From Streptomyces sp. NBC_01431 (GTDB taxonomy: Bacteria; Actinomycetota; Actinomycetes; Streptomycetales; Streptomycetaceae), in assembly GCF_036231355.1 (NCBI RefSeq), contig NZ_CP109496.1, positions 1,674,001-1,738,000 on the forward strand: 64,000 bases of DNA. The letters are read 5' to 3'. The notes under the pieces were generated by a model. That model worked only from the letters and a program-made list of their open reading frames with translations. It did no database searches and was not told where the DNA came from. Made by a program: the position numbers and the translations under genes. Positions 7,627-17,500 of the stretch are shown here, one piece after another (position 1 is the stretch's first letter; every line of letters starts with the position of its first letter).

Positions 7627-9291
7627 TCAGTGGTCCCGGTGGCGGCCCCGGCGCCGGGAGCCGCGCGCCTTGTCGAGCACGGCGGTGATGTCGCTGAGGC
7701 CGAGCGGCCGGGCGAGCAGGGCGAGGACGGCGACGAGGACGGCCGCGCCCGCTGCGGCCGCCGCGACGTTGCCGAGGGGGTCGGCCGCGCGGGCCGCCGC
7801 GCGGGCGAGCGCCGCCGCGGGCACGCCCGCGAGCACCAGCCGCAGCTGAGCGAGCAGCGCCGGGGAACGAAGGAGCGGGCCCCCGCCGAGCCTGCGGTTG
7901 AGGGTGTACGCGGTGGCCGTGAGCCCGGCGAAGAGCGCCACCGAGTAGGCTCCGGCGATCCCGGTCACCGCCCAGCGGGCGGGCAGCACGAGGTAGGCGA
8001 CGGCGGTGAGCGCGGCGTTCGCCCCGGCGATGACGAGGTTGAGCAGGAACGGGGTGCGGGTGTCGCCGAGCGCGTAGAAGCCGCGCGACAGGACGTACTG
8101 CCCGGACAGCGCGATCAGGCCGGGTGCGAAGGCCATCAGCATCCCTGCCATCACCGTGATGTCGGCGGCGCCCGTCCTTCCGTACTCGAAGACCGACCCC
8201 AGGATCCAGGGCGCGAGCGCCAACAGCGCGCAGGCCGCGGGGACGATCACCGCGGCGCAGGTCCGCAGCGCGTAGGAGAGGTCACGCCGGACCGCCGCGA
8301 GGTCGCCGTCCGCCGACGCCCGGCTCATCCGCGGCATCAGCGCGGTGACCAGGGACACGGTGACGATGCCATGTGGAACCATCCAGAGCACGTACGCATT
8401 GGTGTACGGGGTGTATCCCGCGCCCCCGACAACGCCGTCGCGCACGGCCTCGGTGCCGGCAGTGGTGGAGAGCCGGGTCACCACCCAGTACGCGAGTTGG
8501 TTGGAGACGACCAGCAGCACCGCCCAGCCCGCCGATCTCAGCGGCCGGCCGAGACCGCTGCCGCGCCAGTCGAACCGGGGCCGCCAGCGGAACCCGGCCG
8601 AGCGCAGCGAGGGGACCAGGGCCAGGGCCTGGACGACGATGCCCGCGGTGGTGCCGTAGCCGAGCAACCGGGTGTCGGTGGCGTCCAGCGTGCCGCCGCT
8701 GCCCGAGGCCAGCGCCAAGTAGAGCCCGAACACCCCGATGACGACGAGGTTGTTGAGCACCGGGGTCCACATCATGGCGCCGAACCGGCCGCGCGCGTTG
8801 AGGACCTGGCCGAACAGGGTGAACAGGCCGTAGAAGAAGATCTGCGGCAGGCAGTAGCGGGCCAGCGCGATCGTGAGGTCGGCCTGGGCGCCGGTGTAGT
8901 CGGTGTAGGCGCCGACGATCAAGGGCGCGGCGAACACGGCGACGGCGGTGACCACGACCAGCGCGGTGGCGCAGGCGGTCATCAGCCGGTCGGTGTAGGC
9001 GGCGCCCCCGTCGGCGTGCTCCTTGGCGGCGCGCACCAGCTCGGGCACGAACACCGCGTTGAGGGTGCCGCCGATGAGGAGCATGTAGAGGATATTGGGC
9101 ACGTTGTTGGCGACCGCGTAGCCGTCGCCGAGCAGGCCCACACCGAGGGCCGCCGCGATCACCGCGGAGCGTACGAAGCCGGTCGCGCGCGAGACGACGG
9201 AGCCCGCCGCCATCAGCGCGCTGCTGCGCAGCAGCCCCGAGCTCCGGCCGCCGGCGCGCTCCGCCTCGGCGGCGGTCACCGTCGCCGTCAC
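7627..9291 (-). CDS. murJ: Lipid II flippase, MurJ/MviN family
   Basis: About 554 residues with the 14-helix MurJ pattern: the first helix region starts SSALMAAGSVVSRATGFVRS and is followed by NVPNILYMLLIGGTLNAVFVP, both highly typical. It moves the peptidoglycan precursor lipid II across the cytoplasmic membrane. I chose the GTG at 9291, which overlaps the stop of the upstream FemX-type gene by 4 bases (GTGA); the open frame continues upstream only inside that gene. Pairing with a peptidoglycan cross-bridge enzyme supports the role. Streptomycetes carry several paralogues, so this may not be the essential copy. Confidence 0.9.
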   Translation of the reverse strand: MTATVTAAEAERAGGRSSGLLRSSALMAAGSVVSRATGFVRSAVIAAALGVGLLGDGYAVANNVPNILYMLLIGGTLNAVFVPELVRAAKEHADGGAAYTDRLMTACATALVVVTAVAVFAAPLIVGAYTDYTGAQADLTIALARYCLPQIFFYGLFTLFGQVLNARGRFGAMMWTPVLNNLVVIGVFGLYLALASGSGGTLDATDTRLLGYGTTAGIVVQALALVPSLRSAGFRWRPRFDWRGSGLGRPLRSAGWAVLLVVSNQLAYWVVTRLSTTAGTEAVRDGVVGGAGYTPYTNAYVLWMVPHGIVTVSLVTALMPRMSRASADGDLAAVRRDLSYALRTCAAVIVPAACALLALAPWILGSVFEYGRTGAADITVMAGMLMAFAPGLIALSGQYVLSRGFYALGDTRTPFLLNLVIAGANAALTAVAYLVLPARWAVTGIAGAYSVALFAGLTATAYTLNRRLGGGPLLRSPALLAQLRLVLAGVPAAALARAAARAADPLGNVAAAAAGAAVLVAVLALLARPLGLSDITAVLDKARGSRRRGRHRDH

Positions 9292-10445
9292 CGGCGGGCC
9301 AAGTAGGCCTGGAAGGCGCGGTACAGCGTGTTGTTGGCGGTGCCGCCCATGGATGTCTCCCACTCCCCCAGCGTCTCGACGACCTGGCCGCCGGTGCCGA
9401 GCTTCCAGCGCAGCAGTCCGAAGGGCCGGTCCCGCGGATCAAGTGTGGAGGGTACCCCGCGCATGTCGTACACCTCGGCGCCCAGCGCATGGGCGTCCTG
9501 GATCATCTGCCACTGGAGCGCGTTGCTGGGGCGGACCTCGCGGCGGTGGTCGGCGGAGGCTCCGGTCTGGTACCAGACCCGCTTCCCCGCCGTGATCATG
9601 GTGTGCGCGGCCAGCAGCTCGCCCTGGTGGACGGCGAGGTAGAGCCGCATCCGGCCGGGCTGTTCGGCGTTGAGGGCTTCGTACTGGCGCCGGTAGTACG
9701 CGAGGGAGCGGCCGAGCCGGAATCCGTCGCGCTTCTCGGTTATTCCGAGCAGCCGGTAGAACTCGGGGAGGTCCTCGGGGCCACCGGCCAGGACCCGCAC
9801 CCCGGCCTTGCGGGCGGTGCGGACGTTGCGCCGCCACTCCTGGTTGAGCCCGCGCCACAGCTCGTCCGTGGTGCGGCCGCCCAGCGGCAGCCGGAAGACG
9901 TAGCGGGGCTGGGCGTCCGCGTCGCCTTCGTCGCCGCCGCAGCGCTTCCAGCCGCGCGCTCGCAGCCGTTCGGCGACGGCCGAGCCGAGCGGGTCGACCT
10001 CGGTGGCCAGTACGTCGCCGATCCTGCGGCCCGCTCCCGTGGCCGCCTTCAGCCGGGCGGCGTCCCAGCGCCGGTAGGCGGGGCCGGGTCCGATCCGTAC
10101 GGCGAAGGCGCCCGCCCGTCTGAGATGACGCAGCAACGGGCCGAGCCAGCGGTCGATTCCCGGGTCGGCCCAGTCGGCCACCGGGCCTTCCGGAAGATAG
10201 GCGAAGTATTTCCGGGTGCCCGGGAATTGCCGGTAGAGCACCTGGGCGACACCAGCCAATTCATCGTTGTCAAGGGACCATCCGACCCTTTCCGCGAACC
10301 ATTGGTCCTTCACGTCGGCCCACGCCGGGTATTGCAGGAAACTCGCGTCGCCGCGGCGCGCGAGAAAGGAGCGGTACTCGGGGATGCCGAGGGAGCGTAC
10401 TCCGGCATCCTGGTCGCGGTCACCGGTCACCAGCAGTGCGGACAC
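9288..10445 (-). CDS. femX: FemX/FemAB-type peptidoglycan branching aminoacyltransferase
   Basis: 385 residues with the two-GNAT-like-domain FemAB arrangement. Clear family segments are ASFLQYPAWADVKDQWFAE, WRRNVRTARKAGV and the C-terminal YDMRGVPSTLDPRDRPFG, FGLLRWKLGTGG. FemX-type enzymes use aminoacyl-tRNA to add the first bridge residue (glycine in streptomycetes) to the stem-peptide lysine or diaminopimelate of lipid II in the cytoplasm. Translationally coupled with murJ. The start at 10445 is the first in frame; codon use is normal. Confidence 0.88.
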   Translation of the reverse strand: MSALLVTGDRDQDAGVRSLGIPEYRSFLARRGDASFLQYPAWADVKDQWFAERVGWSLDNDELAGVAQVLYRQFPGTRKYFAYLPEGPVADWADPGIDRWLGPLLRHLRRAGAFAVRIGPGPAYRRWDAARLKAATGAGRRIGDVLATEVDPLGSAVAERLRARGWKRCGGDEGDADAQPRYVFRLPLGGRTTDELWRGLNQEWRRNVRTARKAGVRVLAGGPEDLPEFYRLLGITEKRDGFRLGRSLAYYRRQYEALNAEQPGRMRLYLAVHQGELLAAHTMITAGKRVWYQTGASADHRREVRPSNALQWQMIQDAHALGAEVYDMRGVPSTLDPRDRPFGLLRWKLGTGGQVVETLGEWETSMGGTANNTLYRAFQAYLARR

Positions 10446-10669
10446 GTCCGTGGCCTCCCAACTGCGCCCCGCCGTCGGCTCGTCGGGGGATGCACAGGAT
10501 GATCACAGCGGCCCGTGACGGGTCCGGGCGCCGTATGTGACGGGACGGTGACCGTTCCTCTGCGGTCCTTGTCACAGAGCGAATTCCTGGTTTTCGGGCG
10601 TGTTCCGCAACCTAAAGTCCAGCTGGTGACTCTCACCTACGGAAGAGCATGTGCAACGGAGGATTCCAG

Positions 10670-11893
10670 ATGAGCCGCATATACCGCACCACGTCGCCCC
10701 GCCGCCCGGTCCGTCTCGCCGCGATAGCGGCGACGGCCGTCCTCGCCGCCGCTCTGTCCGCCTGCGGAGGCGGAGATTCTTCTTCCGACGGCTCGAAATC
10801 CGATCTCAAGGCCGACAAGAAGACCGAGATATCGGTGAACCTGACGGGCAAGCAGGCGAAGGCCGGTGAGCCGGTGAAGGTGACGCTGGCCGACGGCAGA
10901 CTCCAGACGGTCACGGTCACCGACACCAAGGGCGGCAGACTCGACGGGAAGGTGTCCGCCGACGGCAAGACCTGGACCTCGGACCGCTCGGCCGCGCCCG
11001 GCACCTCGTACAGCGTCGAGGCGAAGGACGACAAGGGCGGCAGCGCGAAGGCCGACTTCGCGACGGCGGCGCCCGACAAGGTCAACAAGGTGAGCATGGT
11101 GCCGGGCAAGGACACGACGGTCGGCGTCGGGCAGCCGGTCTCGATCGTGTTCGACCACCCGGTGAAGAACCGGGCCGAGGTCGAGAAGCACCTGAAGGTG
11201 ACGACGTCCGACAACACCGAGGGCTCCTGGGGCTGGATGGAGGACTACTCGGGCAAGGACCGGGTGGACTGGCGGCCCAAGGACTACTGGAAGCCGGGCA
11301 CCAAGGTGACCTTGGAGGCCGACCTCAACGGCGTGGACTCCGGTACCGCGGGCGGCTGGTTCGTGAAGGACTACAAGACGAACTTCACGATCGGCAGGAA
11401 CCAGCTCGCCAAGGCCGACCTCGAAAGCCACCGTCTGAAGCTGTACCGCGACGGCCAGCTGGTGAAGGACATCCCGATGTCGGCCGGTACTCCCGGCGGC
11501 GACAAGGCGTCCTGGAAGGGCAAGACCGTACTGATGGCCAAGGAGGGGACGATCAACATGAACTCGGAGACCGTCGGCCTCGGCAGCTCGTACAACAAGA
11601 TGGTCGACTACTCGATGCGGCTCACCTGGTCGGGCATGTACGCGCACGCGGCGCCCTGGAACAACGCCTACTTCGGCTCCGCCAACAAGAGTTCGGGCTG
11701 CATCGGCATGAGCGACGCCGACGCCAAGTTCGTCTACGACTGGGTGCAGGTCGGCGACCCGTTCGAGATCACCGGCGACGACGCCAAGGGCACCCAGGCC
11801 CTCAACAACGGCTACGGCGAATGGAACCTGACCTACGACGCCTGGAAGGCCAAGAGCGCGCTCGCGGGCAACAACGGCACCCCCAGTAACTGA
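10670..11893 (+). CDS. L,D-transpeptidase lipoprotein (YkuD domain with Ig-like domains)
   Basis: 407 residues from the ATG at 10670, which has GGAGG eight bases upstream. The signal peptide ends LSAC (Cys32), so this is a lipoprotein. Two Ig-like domains cover about residues 55-240 and the catalytic YkuD domain the rest. The active-site pattern includes the His of MYAHAAPW and SSGCIGM with catalytic Cys344. It makes 3-3 peptidoglycan cross-links outside the membrane, the class of enzyme abundant in actinomycetes. Transcribed divergently from femX, with a 224-base promoter region between them. Confidence 0.93.
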   Translation: MSRIYRTTSPRRPVRLAAIAATAVLAAALSACGGGDSSSDGSKSDLKADKKTEISVNLTGKQAKAGEPVKVTLADGRLQTVTVTDTKGGRLDGKVSADGKTWTSDRSAAPGTSYSVEAKDDKGGSAKADFATAAPDKVNKVSMVPGKDTTVGVGQPVSIVFDHPVKNRAEVEKHLKVTTSDNTEGSWGWMEDYSGKDRVDWRPKDYWKPGTKVTLEADLNGVDSGTAGGWFVKDYKTNFTIGRNQLAKADLESHRLKLYRDGQLVKDIPMSAGTPGGDKASWKGKTVLMAKEGTINMNSETVGLGSSYNKMVDYSMRLTWSGMYAHAAPWNNAYFGSANKSSGCIGMSDADAKFVYDWVQVGDPFEITGDDAKGTQALNNGYGEWNLTYDAWKAKSALAGNNGTPSN

Positions 11894-12142
11894 CGCGCCG
11901 TCGAATAGTGCACCGCATCGGCCGCGGCGGCCACCGCCGCCCTCACGCCACCAAGGAGAGCGGCACCCCCGTCGCACACCTCCACGACGTGGGCCCGCTC
12001 TACATCGAGCACAACCCGCTCGGCGCGCAGCTGACCTTCTCCTCGCCCGCGTCGGATCCGTCATGTCTGACGGTGCCGCTCCGCGAGAAGTGATCACCGG
12101 CTGCCGCCGGGCGGGCCATTGCCCCTGAGCTACTGCACTCCC

Positions 12143-12163
12143 CCCGGGCCTCAAGGGCCCGGG
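12143..12163. terminator. GC-rich hairpin at end of glutamate transporter operon
   Basis: CCCGGGCC at 12143-12150 pairs perfectly with GGCCCGGG at 12156-12163 around a 5-base loop, without a T-run, which is normal for streptomycete terminators. It overlaps the gluD stop codon and could serve both the leftward glu operon and the rightward transpeptidase gene. The 250 bases between 11894 and 12142 contain only one short doubtful frame (11908-12093). Confidence 0.55.
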
Positions 12164-13035
12164 AGGGGCCCTCTCGGCAGCAGCGTCCCTGGTTCGGCCG
12201 GTGCGACGTCCACGGCCTCCGTCTTGGGATTGCGCTTCTGTCTCCTGGCCATCCAGGTGGCGAACCAGGAGAGCAGCATGCACATCCCGATGTAGATCGG
12301 CGAGATCACCATCACCACGGGGATGAACGGCAAATCGTAGTCGAGATTCGACGCGATGAGCTTCCCCGCGTGCAGGAGCTCTTCATAGGTGATCAGGTAG
12401 CCGAGCGAGGTGTCCTTCAGGGCGACCACCAGCTGGCTGATGATGGTCGGCAGCATCGCCCGGATCCCCTGCGGGGCCAGCACGTACGTCATGACCTGCG
12501 TCTTGCGCATGCCGAGTGAGAATGCCGCCTCCTTCTGGCCGCGTTCCACGGAGTTGACGCCGGTTCTGAAGACCTCGGCGAGCACCGAGCCGTTGTAGAG
12601 CGTGAGACCGGCCACCAGGGCGGGCAGCGGCTGCACCTTCAGCGCCACGAAGATGAAGAAGATCATCACGAGCACGGGCATCGCGCGGAAGAACTCGACG
12701 AGCAGCGTCGCGATCCAGCGCAGCGGCCGGTGTTCGGAGAGCCGGCCGGTGGCGAGTACCGAGCCGAGCACCAGCGAGAACACCGACGCGAAGGCGAAGG
12801 CCTTGAGGGTGTTGCCGAGCCCGGTGAGCAGCAGCTCCTGGATGCCCTTGTACTCGAAGGGCGTCCACTTGGTGGCGGTGAACTGGTTCGTGTCGAAGAG
12901 GAGATAGACGATCCAGCCGAACAGGGCGAGGATCAGCGCCGTGGAGATGACCCCGTAGACGAGGTGGCGCTGCTGGGTCTTGGGCCCGGGGACGTCGTAG
13001 AGGGCGCTGGACTGGGTGGACAGCGGCGCGGTCAT
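12151..13035 (-). CDS. gluD: Glutamate ABC transporter permease, GluD type
   Basis: 294 residues. An N-terminal cytoplasmic tail is followed by a hydrophobic segment (LVYGVISTALILALFGWIVY) and the BPD-type permease domain with its His/Glu/Gln subfamily signature (LTGLGNTLKAFAFAS, LYNGSVLAEVFRTGVNSVERGQ, EAAFSLGMRKTQ as the ATPase-contacting EAA loop). The ATG at 13035 overlaps the gluC stop by 4 bases. Together with GluC it forms the membrane channel for glutamate import. The C terminus (after residue 270) is a low-complexity tail that overlaps the operon hairpin. Confidence 0.9.
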   Translation of the reverse strand: MTAPLSTQSSALYDVPGPKTQQRHLVYGVISTALILALFGWIVYLLFDTNQFTATKWTPFEYKGIQELLLTGLGNTLKAFAFASVFSLVLGSVLATGRLSEHRPLRWIATLLVEFFRAMPVLVMIFFIFVALKVQPLPALVAGLTLYNGSVLAEVFRTGVNSVERGQKEAAFSLGMRKTQVMTYVLAPQGIRAMLPTIISQLVVALKDTSLGYLITYEELLHAGKLIASNLDYDLPFIPVVMVISPIYIGMCMLLSWFATWMARRQKRNPKTEAVDVAPAEPGTLLPRGPLPGP

Positions 13036-13676
13036 CGGGCGACTCCCCAGCGCTTTTCGAGGATGTTGAAGACGGCGCTGATGAAGAGGGTGATGATCAG
13101 GTAGCCGACGGCGATCCAGACGAAGGTCCAGATGATGTCGTATCCGAGCTCGCTCAACGTCTTGTACGTGCCGAGGAGTTCGGTGACGCCGAACGCTCCG
13201 GCGATCGCGGAGTTCTTCGCGAGCGCGATGAGCGTGGAGCCGACCGGCGGGATCACGGACCGGAACGCCTGCGGCAGCACGACCCCGGAGAGGGTCTGGC
13301 CGAACGTCATGCCGAGACTGCGGGCCGCCTCGCCCTGGCCCTTGGGCACGGTGTTGATGCCGGAGCGCAGCGCCTCGCAGATGAAGGACGAGGTGTAGCA
13401 GCCGAGCGCGATCACCGCGAAGAGCTGGACGGGCAGCACCAGGCCGAAGCGCGGCAGGCCCAGCAGCACGGCGAAGAACAGCAGGGTCAGCGGGGTGTTG
13501 CGCAGCACGGTCACCCACACCGTGCCGAGCACCCGGAAGGAGCCCACCGGCGACACCCGGCAGGACGCCATGACGAAGCCGAGCACCAGCGCGACGGCGG
13601 AGCCGTAGACGGTCAGTTCGACGGTGCCGAGGAATCCCTCGCCGTACACCGACAAGTTCTTGGTGAGTACGTCCAT
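13032..13676 (-). CDS. gluC: Glutamate ABC transporter permease, GluC type
   Basis: 214 residues beginning MDVLTKNLSVYGEGFL. Five or so membrane helices and the EAA loop EAARSLGMTFGQTL mark it as an amino-acid permease of the HisM/GlnP group. The start is chosen because the frame further upstream lies within gluB. It begins 11 bases after the gluB stop and is coupled by ATGA to gluD. Pairs with GluD in a heterodimeric importer for glutamate. Confidence 0.9.
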   Translation of the reverse strand: MDVLTKNLSVYGEGFLGTVELTVYGSAVALVLGFVMASCRVSPVGSFRVLGTVWVTVLRNTPLTLLFFAVLLGLPRFGLVLPVQLFAVIALGCYTSSFICEALRSGINTVPKGQGEAARSLGMTFGQTLSGVVLPQAFRSVIPPVGSTLIALAKNSAIAGAFGVTELLGTYKTLSELGYDIIWTFVWIAVGYLIITLFISAVFNILEKRWGVAR

Positions 13677-13687
13677 GGTGCGGGGCC

Positions 13688-14593
13688 TCAGCTCGCCGGG
13701 TAGCGGTCGATGGGAGGGGCGGGCGCGGCGGGACGTCCGGACAGGCCGAGCGTGGCGGCGTACGCCTTCTTCCAGTCGCCGTTCTTCTCGTGGACCTCGA
13801 TGGCGTCGTCGAGCGCGAACCGCAGCGTGTTGTCGCTGCGGGGCACGCCGATGCCGTACGGCTCCTTGGAGAACGGCTTGCCGACGACCTTGAGTTGATC
13901 GGGCACCTTGGCCGCGTAGCCGCTCAGGATGGTGTCGTCGGTGGTGACGGCCGCGACCTGGAAGGTGAGCAGGTTGTCCACGCAGACCGAGTACGTGTCG
14001 TAGGCGACCATGTCGACCTTCGGGTAGTCCTTCTCCATCCGCTGGTACGGGGTCGATCCGGCGGCCGAGCAGACCCGCTTGCCGTCGAAGTCCTGGGGCC
14101 CGCTCACGTTCTTCTCGTCCGTGCGCACCAGCAGGCCCTGGCCGGCCTGGTAGTACGGGCCCGCGAAGCCGACCAGCTTCTTGCGGTTGTCGTTGATGGT
14201 GTAGGTGCCGACGTAGTAGTCGATCTGGCCGTTCTGCAGGGCGGTTTCGCGGTTCGCCGACGCGATGGTCTTGAAGACGATGGTCTTGGGGTCGAAGCCG
14301 AGGGAGGCCGACATCATTTTGGCGATCTCGATGTCGAAGCCGGTGTAGACGCCGGTGGCCGGGTCCTTCTCGCCCAGGTAGGGCTGGTCCTCCTTGGCGC
14401 CGACGACCAGGTGGCCGCGGTTCTTCGCCCGCCGCCACACCGGGGAGCCGGGGAGGCTGAAGCCCTGGGCGACCGTGTAGTGCGGCAGCAGTTCGACCTT
14501 CGGGCCCTTCACCGGTGGGCTGCCCGGCTTGCCGCAGCCGGCCAGGGCCAGCGCGAGCAGCAGCACGGCGAGCGCGCGTCGTTTGGCCGTCAT
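13688..14593 (-). CDS. gluB: Glutamate-binding lipoprotein, GluB type
   Basis: About 301 residues from MTAKRRALAVLLLALALAGC, with lipidation at Cys20. The solute-binding fold of amino-acid receptors is clear: GYGEK-like start VGAKEDQPYLGEKDP, GVYTGFDIEIAKMM, ANRETALQNGQIDYYVGTYT and YGIGVPRSDNTLR. It captures glutamate outside the cell and delivers it to GluC/GluD. A GTG at 14605 is an alternative start four codons upstream. The gap to gluA is 19 bases, so it is one operon. Confidence 0.9.
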   Translation of the reverse strand: MTAKRRALAVLLLALALAGCGKPGSPPVKGPKVELLPHYTVAQGFSLPGSPVWRRAKNRGHLVVGAKEDQPYLGEKDPATGVYTGFDIEIAKMMSASLGFDPKTIVFKTIASANRETALQNGQIDYYVGTYTINDNRKKLVGFAGPYYQAGQGLLVRTDEKNVSGPQDFDGKRVCSAAGSTPYQRMEKDYPKVDMVAYDTYSVCVDNLLTFQVAAVTTDDTILSGYAAKVPDQLKVVGKPFSKEPYGIGVPRSDNTLRFALDDAIEVHEKNGDWKKAYAATLGLSGRPAAPAPPIDRYPAS

Positions 14594-14612
14594 CGTTGCG
14601 TACACCCCCCGT

Positions 14613-15356
<744 letters not shown>

Positions 15357-15493
15357 ACACTGTCCTGCCCACTCATCGCTGTGTCGAGGTCAGCGCAAAC
15401 TATCCAGCCCGGTAAGGCACTTCACTTCGACACGCACGAATAGGGCATAAACCGTATTTTGACCCCAGGGGCCGCTGGCGGCAGGCCGGACGC

Positions 15494-15928
15494 TCAGGCC
15501 TCCGAGGCCTCGGCGTACACCTGGAACAGTTCGGGGGCGCCGGTCGCCGCCCAGGTGAGGCCCGCGTCCACCACGTCGATCTCGCGTCCGGAGGCGAGCC
15601 GCACCACGGGCTGGCCGCCGGGCCACACGTCCCAGCTCGCGCCCGCGACGGTGCGGACGATCACGGTGCCCAGGTAGAGACCGGCGTCGTTGCCGAGCCA
15701 GGGCAGTTCCTCCGGGTCCTCGCGCCAGCGCGGGGTCAACTGGTCGAGGGCGTCCAACGAGGCAGGGCTGTCGTCGAGTTCGAGACGGCTCTGCCAGGCT
15801 CGGGTGCGCAGCAGCTCACACTCGGCGAACAGCTTCGCGACGCCCTCCGGGTCTTCCCTGACGGCGTCGTAGACCGCCACTCCGCGGGCCGGTGCGTGCC
15901 GCTTTCGCCAGTTCTGGAGGAAGTTCAT
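15494..15928 (-). CDS. Conserved actinobacterial protein (DUF6278-like)
   Basis: 144 residues, acidic, without signal peptide or membrane segment, beginning MNFLQNWRKRHAPARGVAVYD. The middle has SLDALDQLTPRWREDPEELP and the C-terminal half alternating strands (ASWDVWPGGQPVVRLASGRE). It matches my recollection of a small streptomycete family named DUF6278, of unknown function. Standalone on its strand between the glu operon and xth. Confidence 0.7.
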   Translation of the reverse strand: MNFLQNWRKRHAPARGVAVYDAVREDPEGVAKLFAECELLRTRAWQSRLELDDSPASLDALDQLTPRWREDPEELPWLGNDAGLYLGTVIVRTVAGASWDVWPGGQPVVRLASGREIDVVDAGLTWAATGAPELFQVYAEASEA

Positions 15929-16006
15929 ACGATCCAGACTCCCACTCGAACGCCAGGTTGCACTACAGGCACGCGGAATGCCGCACCGCCCCGGCCGCGC
16001 CCCGGG

Positions 16007-16795
16007 TCAGACCTCCAGGTCCACGACGACCGGGGCGTGGTCGGAGGCACCCTTGCCCTTGCGCTCCTCGCGGTCGACGTAGCTGTCCTTGACGGCCTTG
16101 GCGAACGGCTCGTTGCCATAGACCAGGTCGATGCGCATGCCCCGGTTCTTCGGGAACGCCAGCTGGCGGTAGTCCCAGTAGGTGTACGGACGGTCGTACT
16201 TGAGCGGGCGGGGCACCACGTCCGACAGGCCCGCCTCGCGCAGCGCGGCGAGCGCGGCCCGCTCCGCGGGGGTGACGTGGGTCAGGCCCTCGAAGACCTT
16301 CGGGTCGAAGACGTCCTCGTCGGTGGGGGCCACGTTGAAGTCGCCGAGCACCGCGAAGGGCCGCGCTCCCGCGGCGTCCTCGGCAACGGCCGCCTTCAGG
16401 GCCTCGAACCAGCTCAGCTTGTACGTGTAGTGGTCGTGCTCGACTTCGCGGCCGTTGGGCACATAGACCGACCAGAGGCGGACCCCGCCGCAGGTCGCCG
16501 AAATCGCGCGCGGCTCCTGCACGCCCTCGTAGTCCGGGCCGCCGGGCAGCCCGAGCACGACGTCGTCGAGGCCGACGCGGGAGACCAGGGCCACTCCGTT
16601 CCACCGGCCGGTGGCGTTGACCGCGCTCTCGTAGCCGAGCTCGCGCAGCTCGGCGGCGGGGAAGCCCTCGGCGGTGGTCTTGGTCTCCTGGACGCACAGC
16701 ACGTCCGTGCCGGTGGCCTCCAGCCAGGCCAGCAGTCGGGGCAGCCGGGCGGTGATCGAGTTGACGTTCCAGGTGGCGATGCGCATGGATCCCAA
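16007..16795 (-). CDS. xth: Exodeoxyribonuclease III / AP endonuclease
   Basis: 262 residues of the exonuclease-endonuclease-phosphatase fold: MRIATWNVNSITARLP, the metal-ligand Glu in CVQETK, YVPNGREVEHDHYTYK, the catalytic GDFNVAPTDEDV and the terminal SDHAPVVVDL. Cytoplasmic DNA repair enzyme that cuts at abasic sites and trims 3' ends. Monocistronic by spacing. Family and reaction are secure. Confidence 0.95.
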   Translation of the reverse strand: MGSMRIATWNVNSITARLPRLLAWLEATGTDVLCVQETKTTAEGFPAAELRELGYESAVNATGRWNGVALVSRVGLDDVVLGLPGGPDYEGVQEPRAISATCGGVRLWSVYVPNGREVEHDHYTYKLSWFEALKAAVAEDAAGARPFAVLGDFNVAPTDEDVFDPKVFEGLTHVTPAERAALAALREAGLSDVVPRPLKYDRPYTYWDYRQLAFPKNRGMRIDLVYGNEPFAKAVKDSYVDREERKGKGASDHAPVVVDLEV

Positions 16796-16816
16796 CCTAC
16801 CGCCCGGCTCCGACAG

Positions 16817-17455
16817 TCACAGTTCGGTCGAGTCCCCGGGCGTCAGACGAGCGTGCTCGGCACCGCCGAGGGAGCCGATCTGGGAGTCGTAGATCGGCCG
16901 GGCGAGGTCGGTGAGCAGGGCGTCGTGGATGTCGATGGCCCGGCGCGGCTTGACCTCGCGTACGTAGTCGATGACCTCGGAGATCTTGTTCCAGGGAGCC
17001 ATCACCGGAAGCATCAGGGTGTCGACGGCGTGGTCGGGGACGGTCAGCGCGTCGCCCGGGTGGAAGACCGAACCGTCCACCAGGAAGCCGACGTTGGTGA
17101 TGCGCGGGATGTCGGGGTGGATCACGGCGTGCAGCTCGCCGTGCACCTGGATGTCGAACCCGGCCGCACTGAAGGCGTCGCCGTGGCCGACCGTGTGGAC
17201 GCGGCCGGGGAAGGCCGCCGAGATCTTCTCCGCGACGCTGCGCAGGGTCCAGATCTCGGCGGCCGGGTTGGCTTCGAGGCCGGTCCGCAGCCGCTCCTCG
17301 TTGAAGTGGTCGAGGTGCTCGTGGGTGACCAGGACCGCGTCGGCGCCGAGCGCCGCGTCCTGTTCGCTGAACGTGCCGGGGTCGATGACGAGGGTCCGGC
17401 CGTCCTTCTCCAGCTGGACGCAGGCGTGGGTCTTCTTGGTCAGCTTCAGGCTCAT
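16817..17455 (-). CDS. MBL-fold metal-dependent hydrolase
   Basis: About 212 residues from MSLKLTKKTHACVQL. The zinc-binding motif is THEHLDH (HxHxDH), later ligands are in GELHAVIH, HPGDAL and IDIHDALL. The family (UlaG/UPF0173-like) hydrolyses unknown, often phosphorylated or lactone, substrates in the cytoplasm. An ATG nine bases upstream (17464) is an equally possible start. Lies 21 bases upstream of xth on the same strand. Confidence 0.85.
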   Translation of the reverse strand: MSLKLTKKTHACVQLEKDGRTLVIDPGTFSEQDAALGADAVLVTHEHLDHFNEERLRTGLEANPAAEIWTLRSVAEKISAAFPGRVHTVGHGDAFSAAGFDIQVHGELHAVIHPDIPRITNVGFLVDGSVFHPGDALTVPDHAVDTLMLPVMAPWNKISEVIDYVREVKPRRAIDIHDALLTDLARPIYDSQIGSLGGAEHARLTPGDSTEL

Positions 17456-17500
17456 GACCCCCATCCTGCCCCCGTCGGCGCCGCCGGGCACAAGATCAAG

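Noticed and set aside
11908..12093. A 61-codon frame after the L,D-transpeptidase
   Set aside because: GTG start without a ribosome site, no homology-like pattern, short enough to occur by chance.
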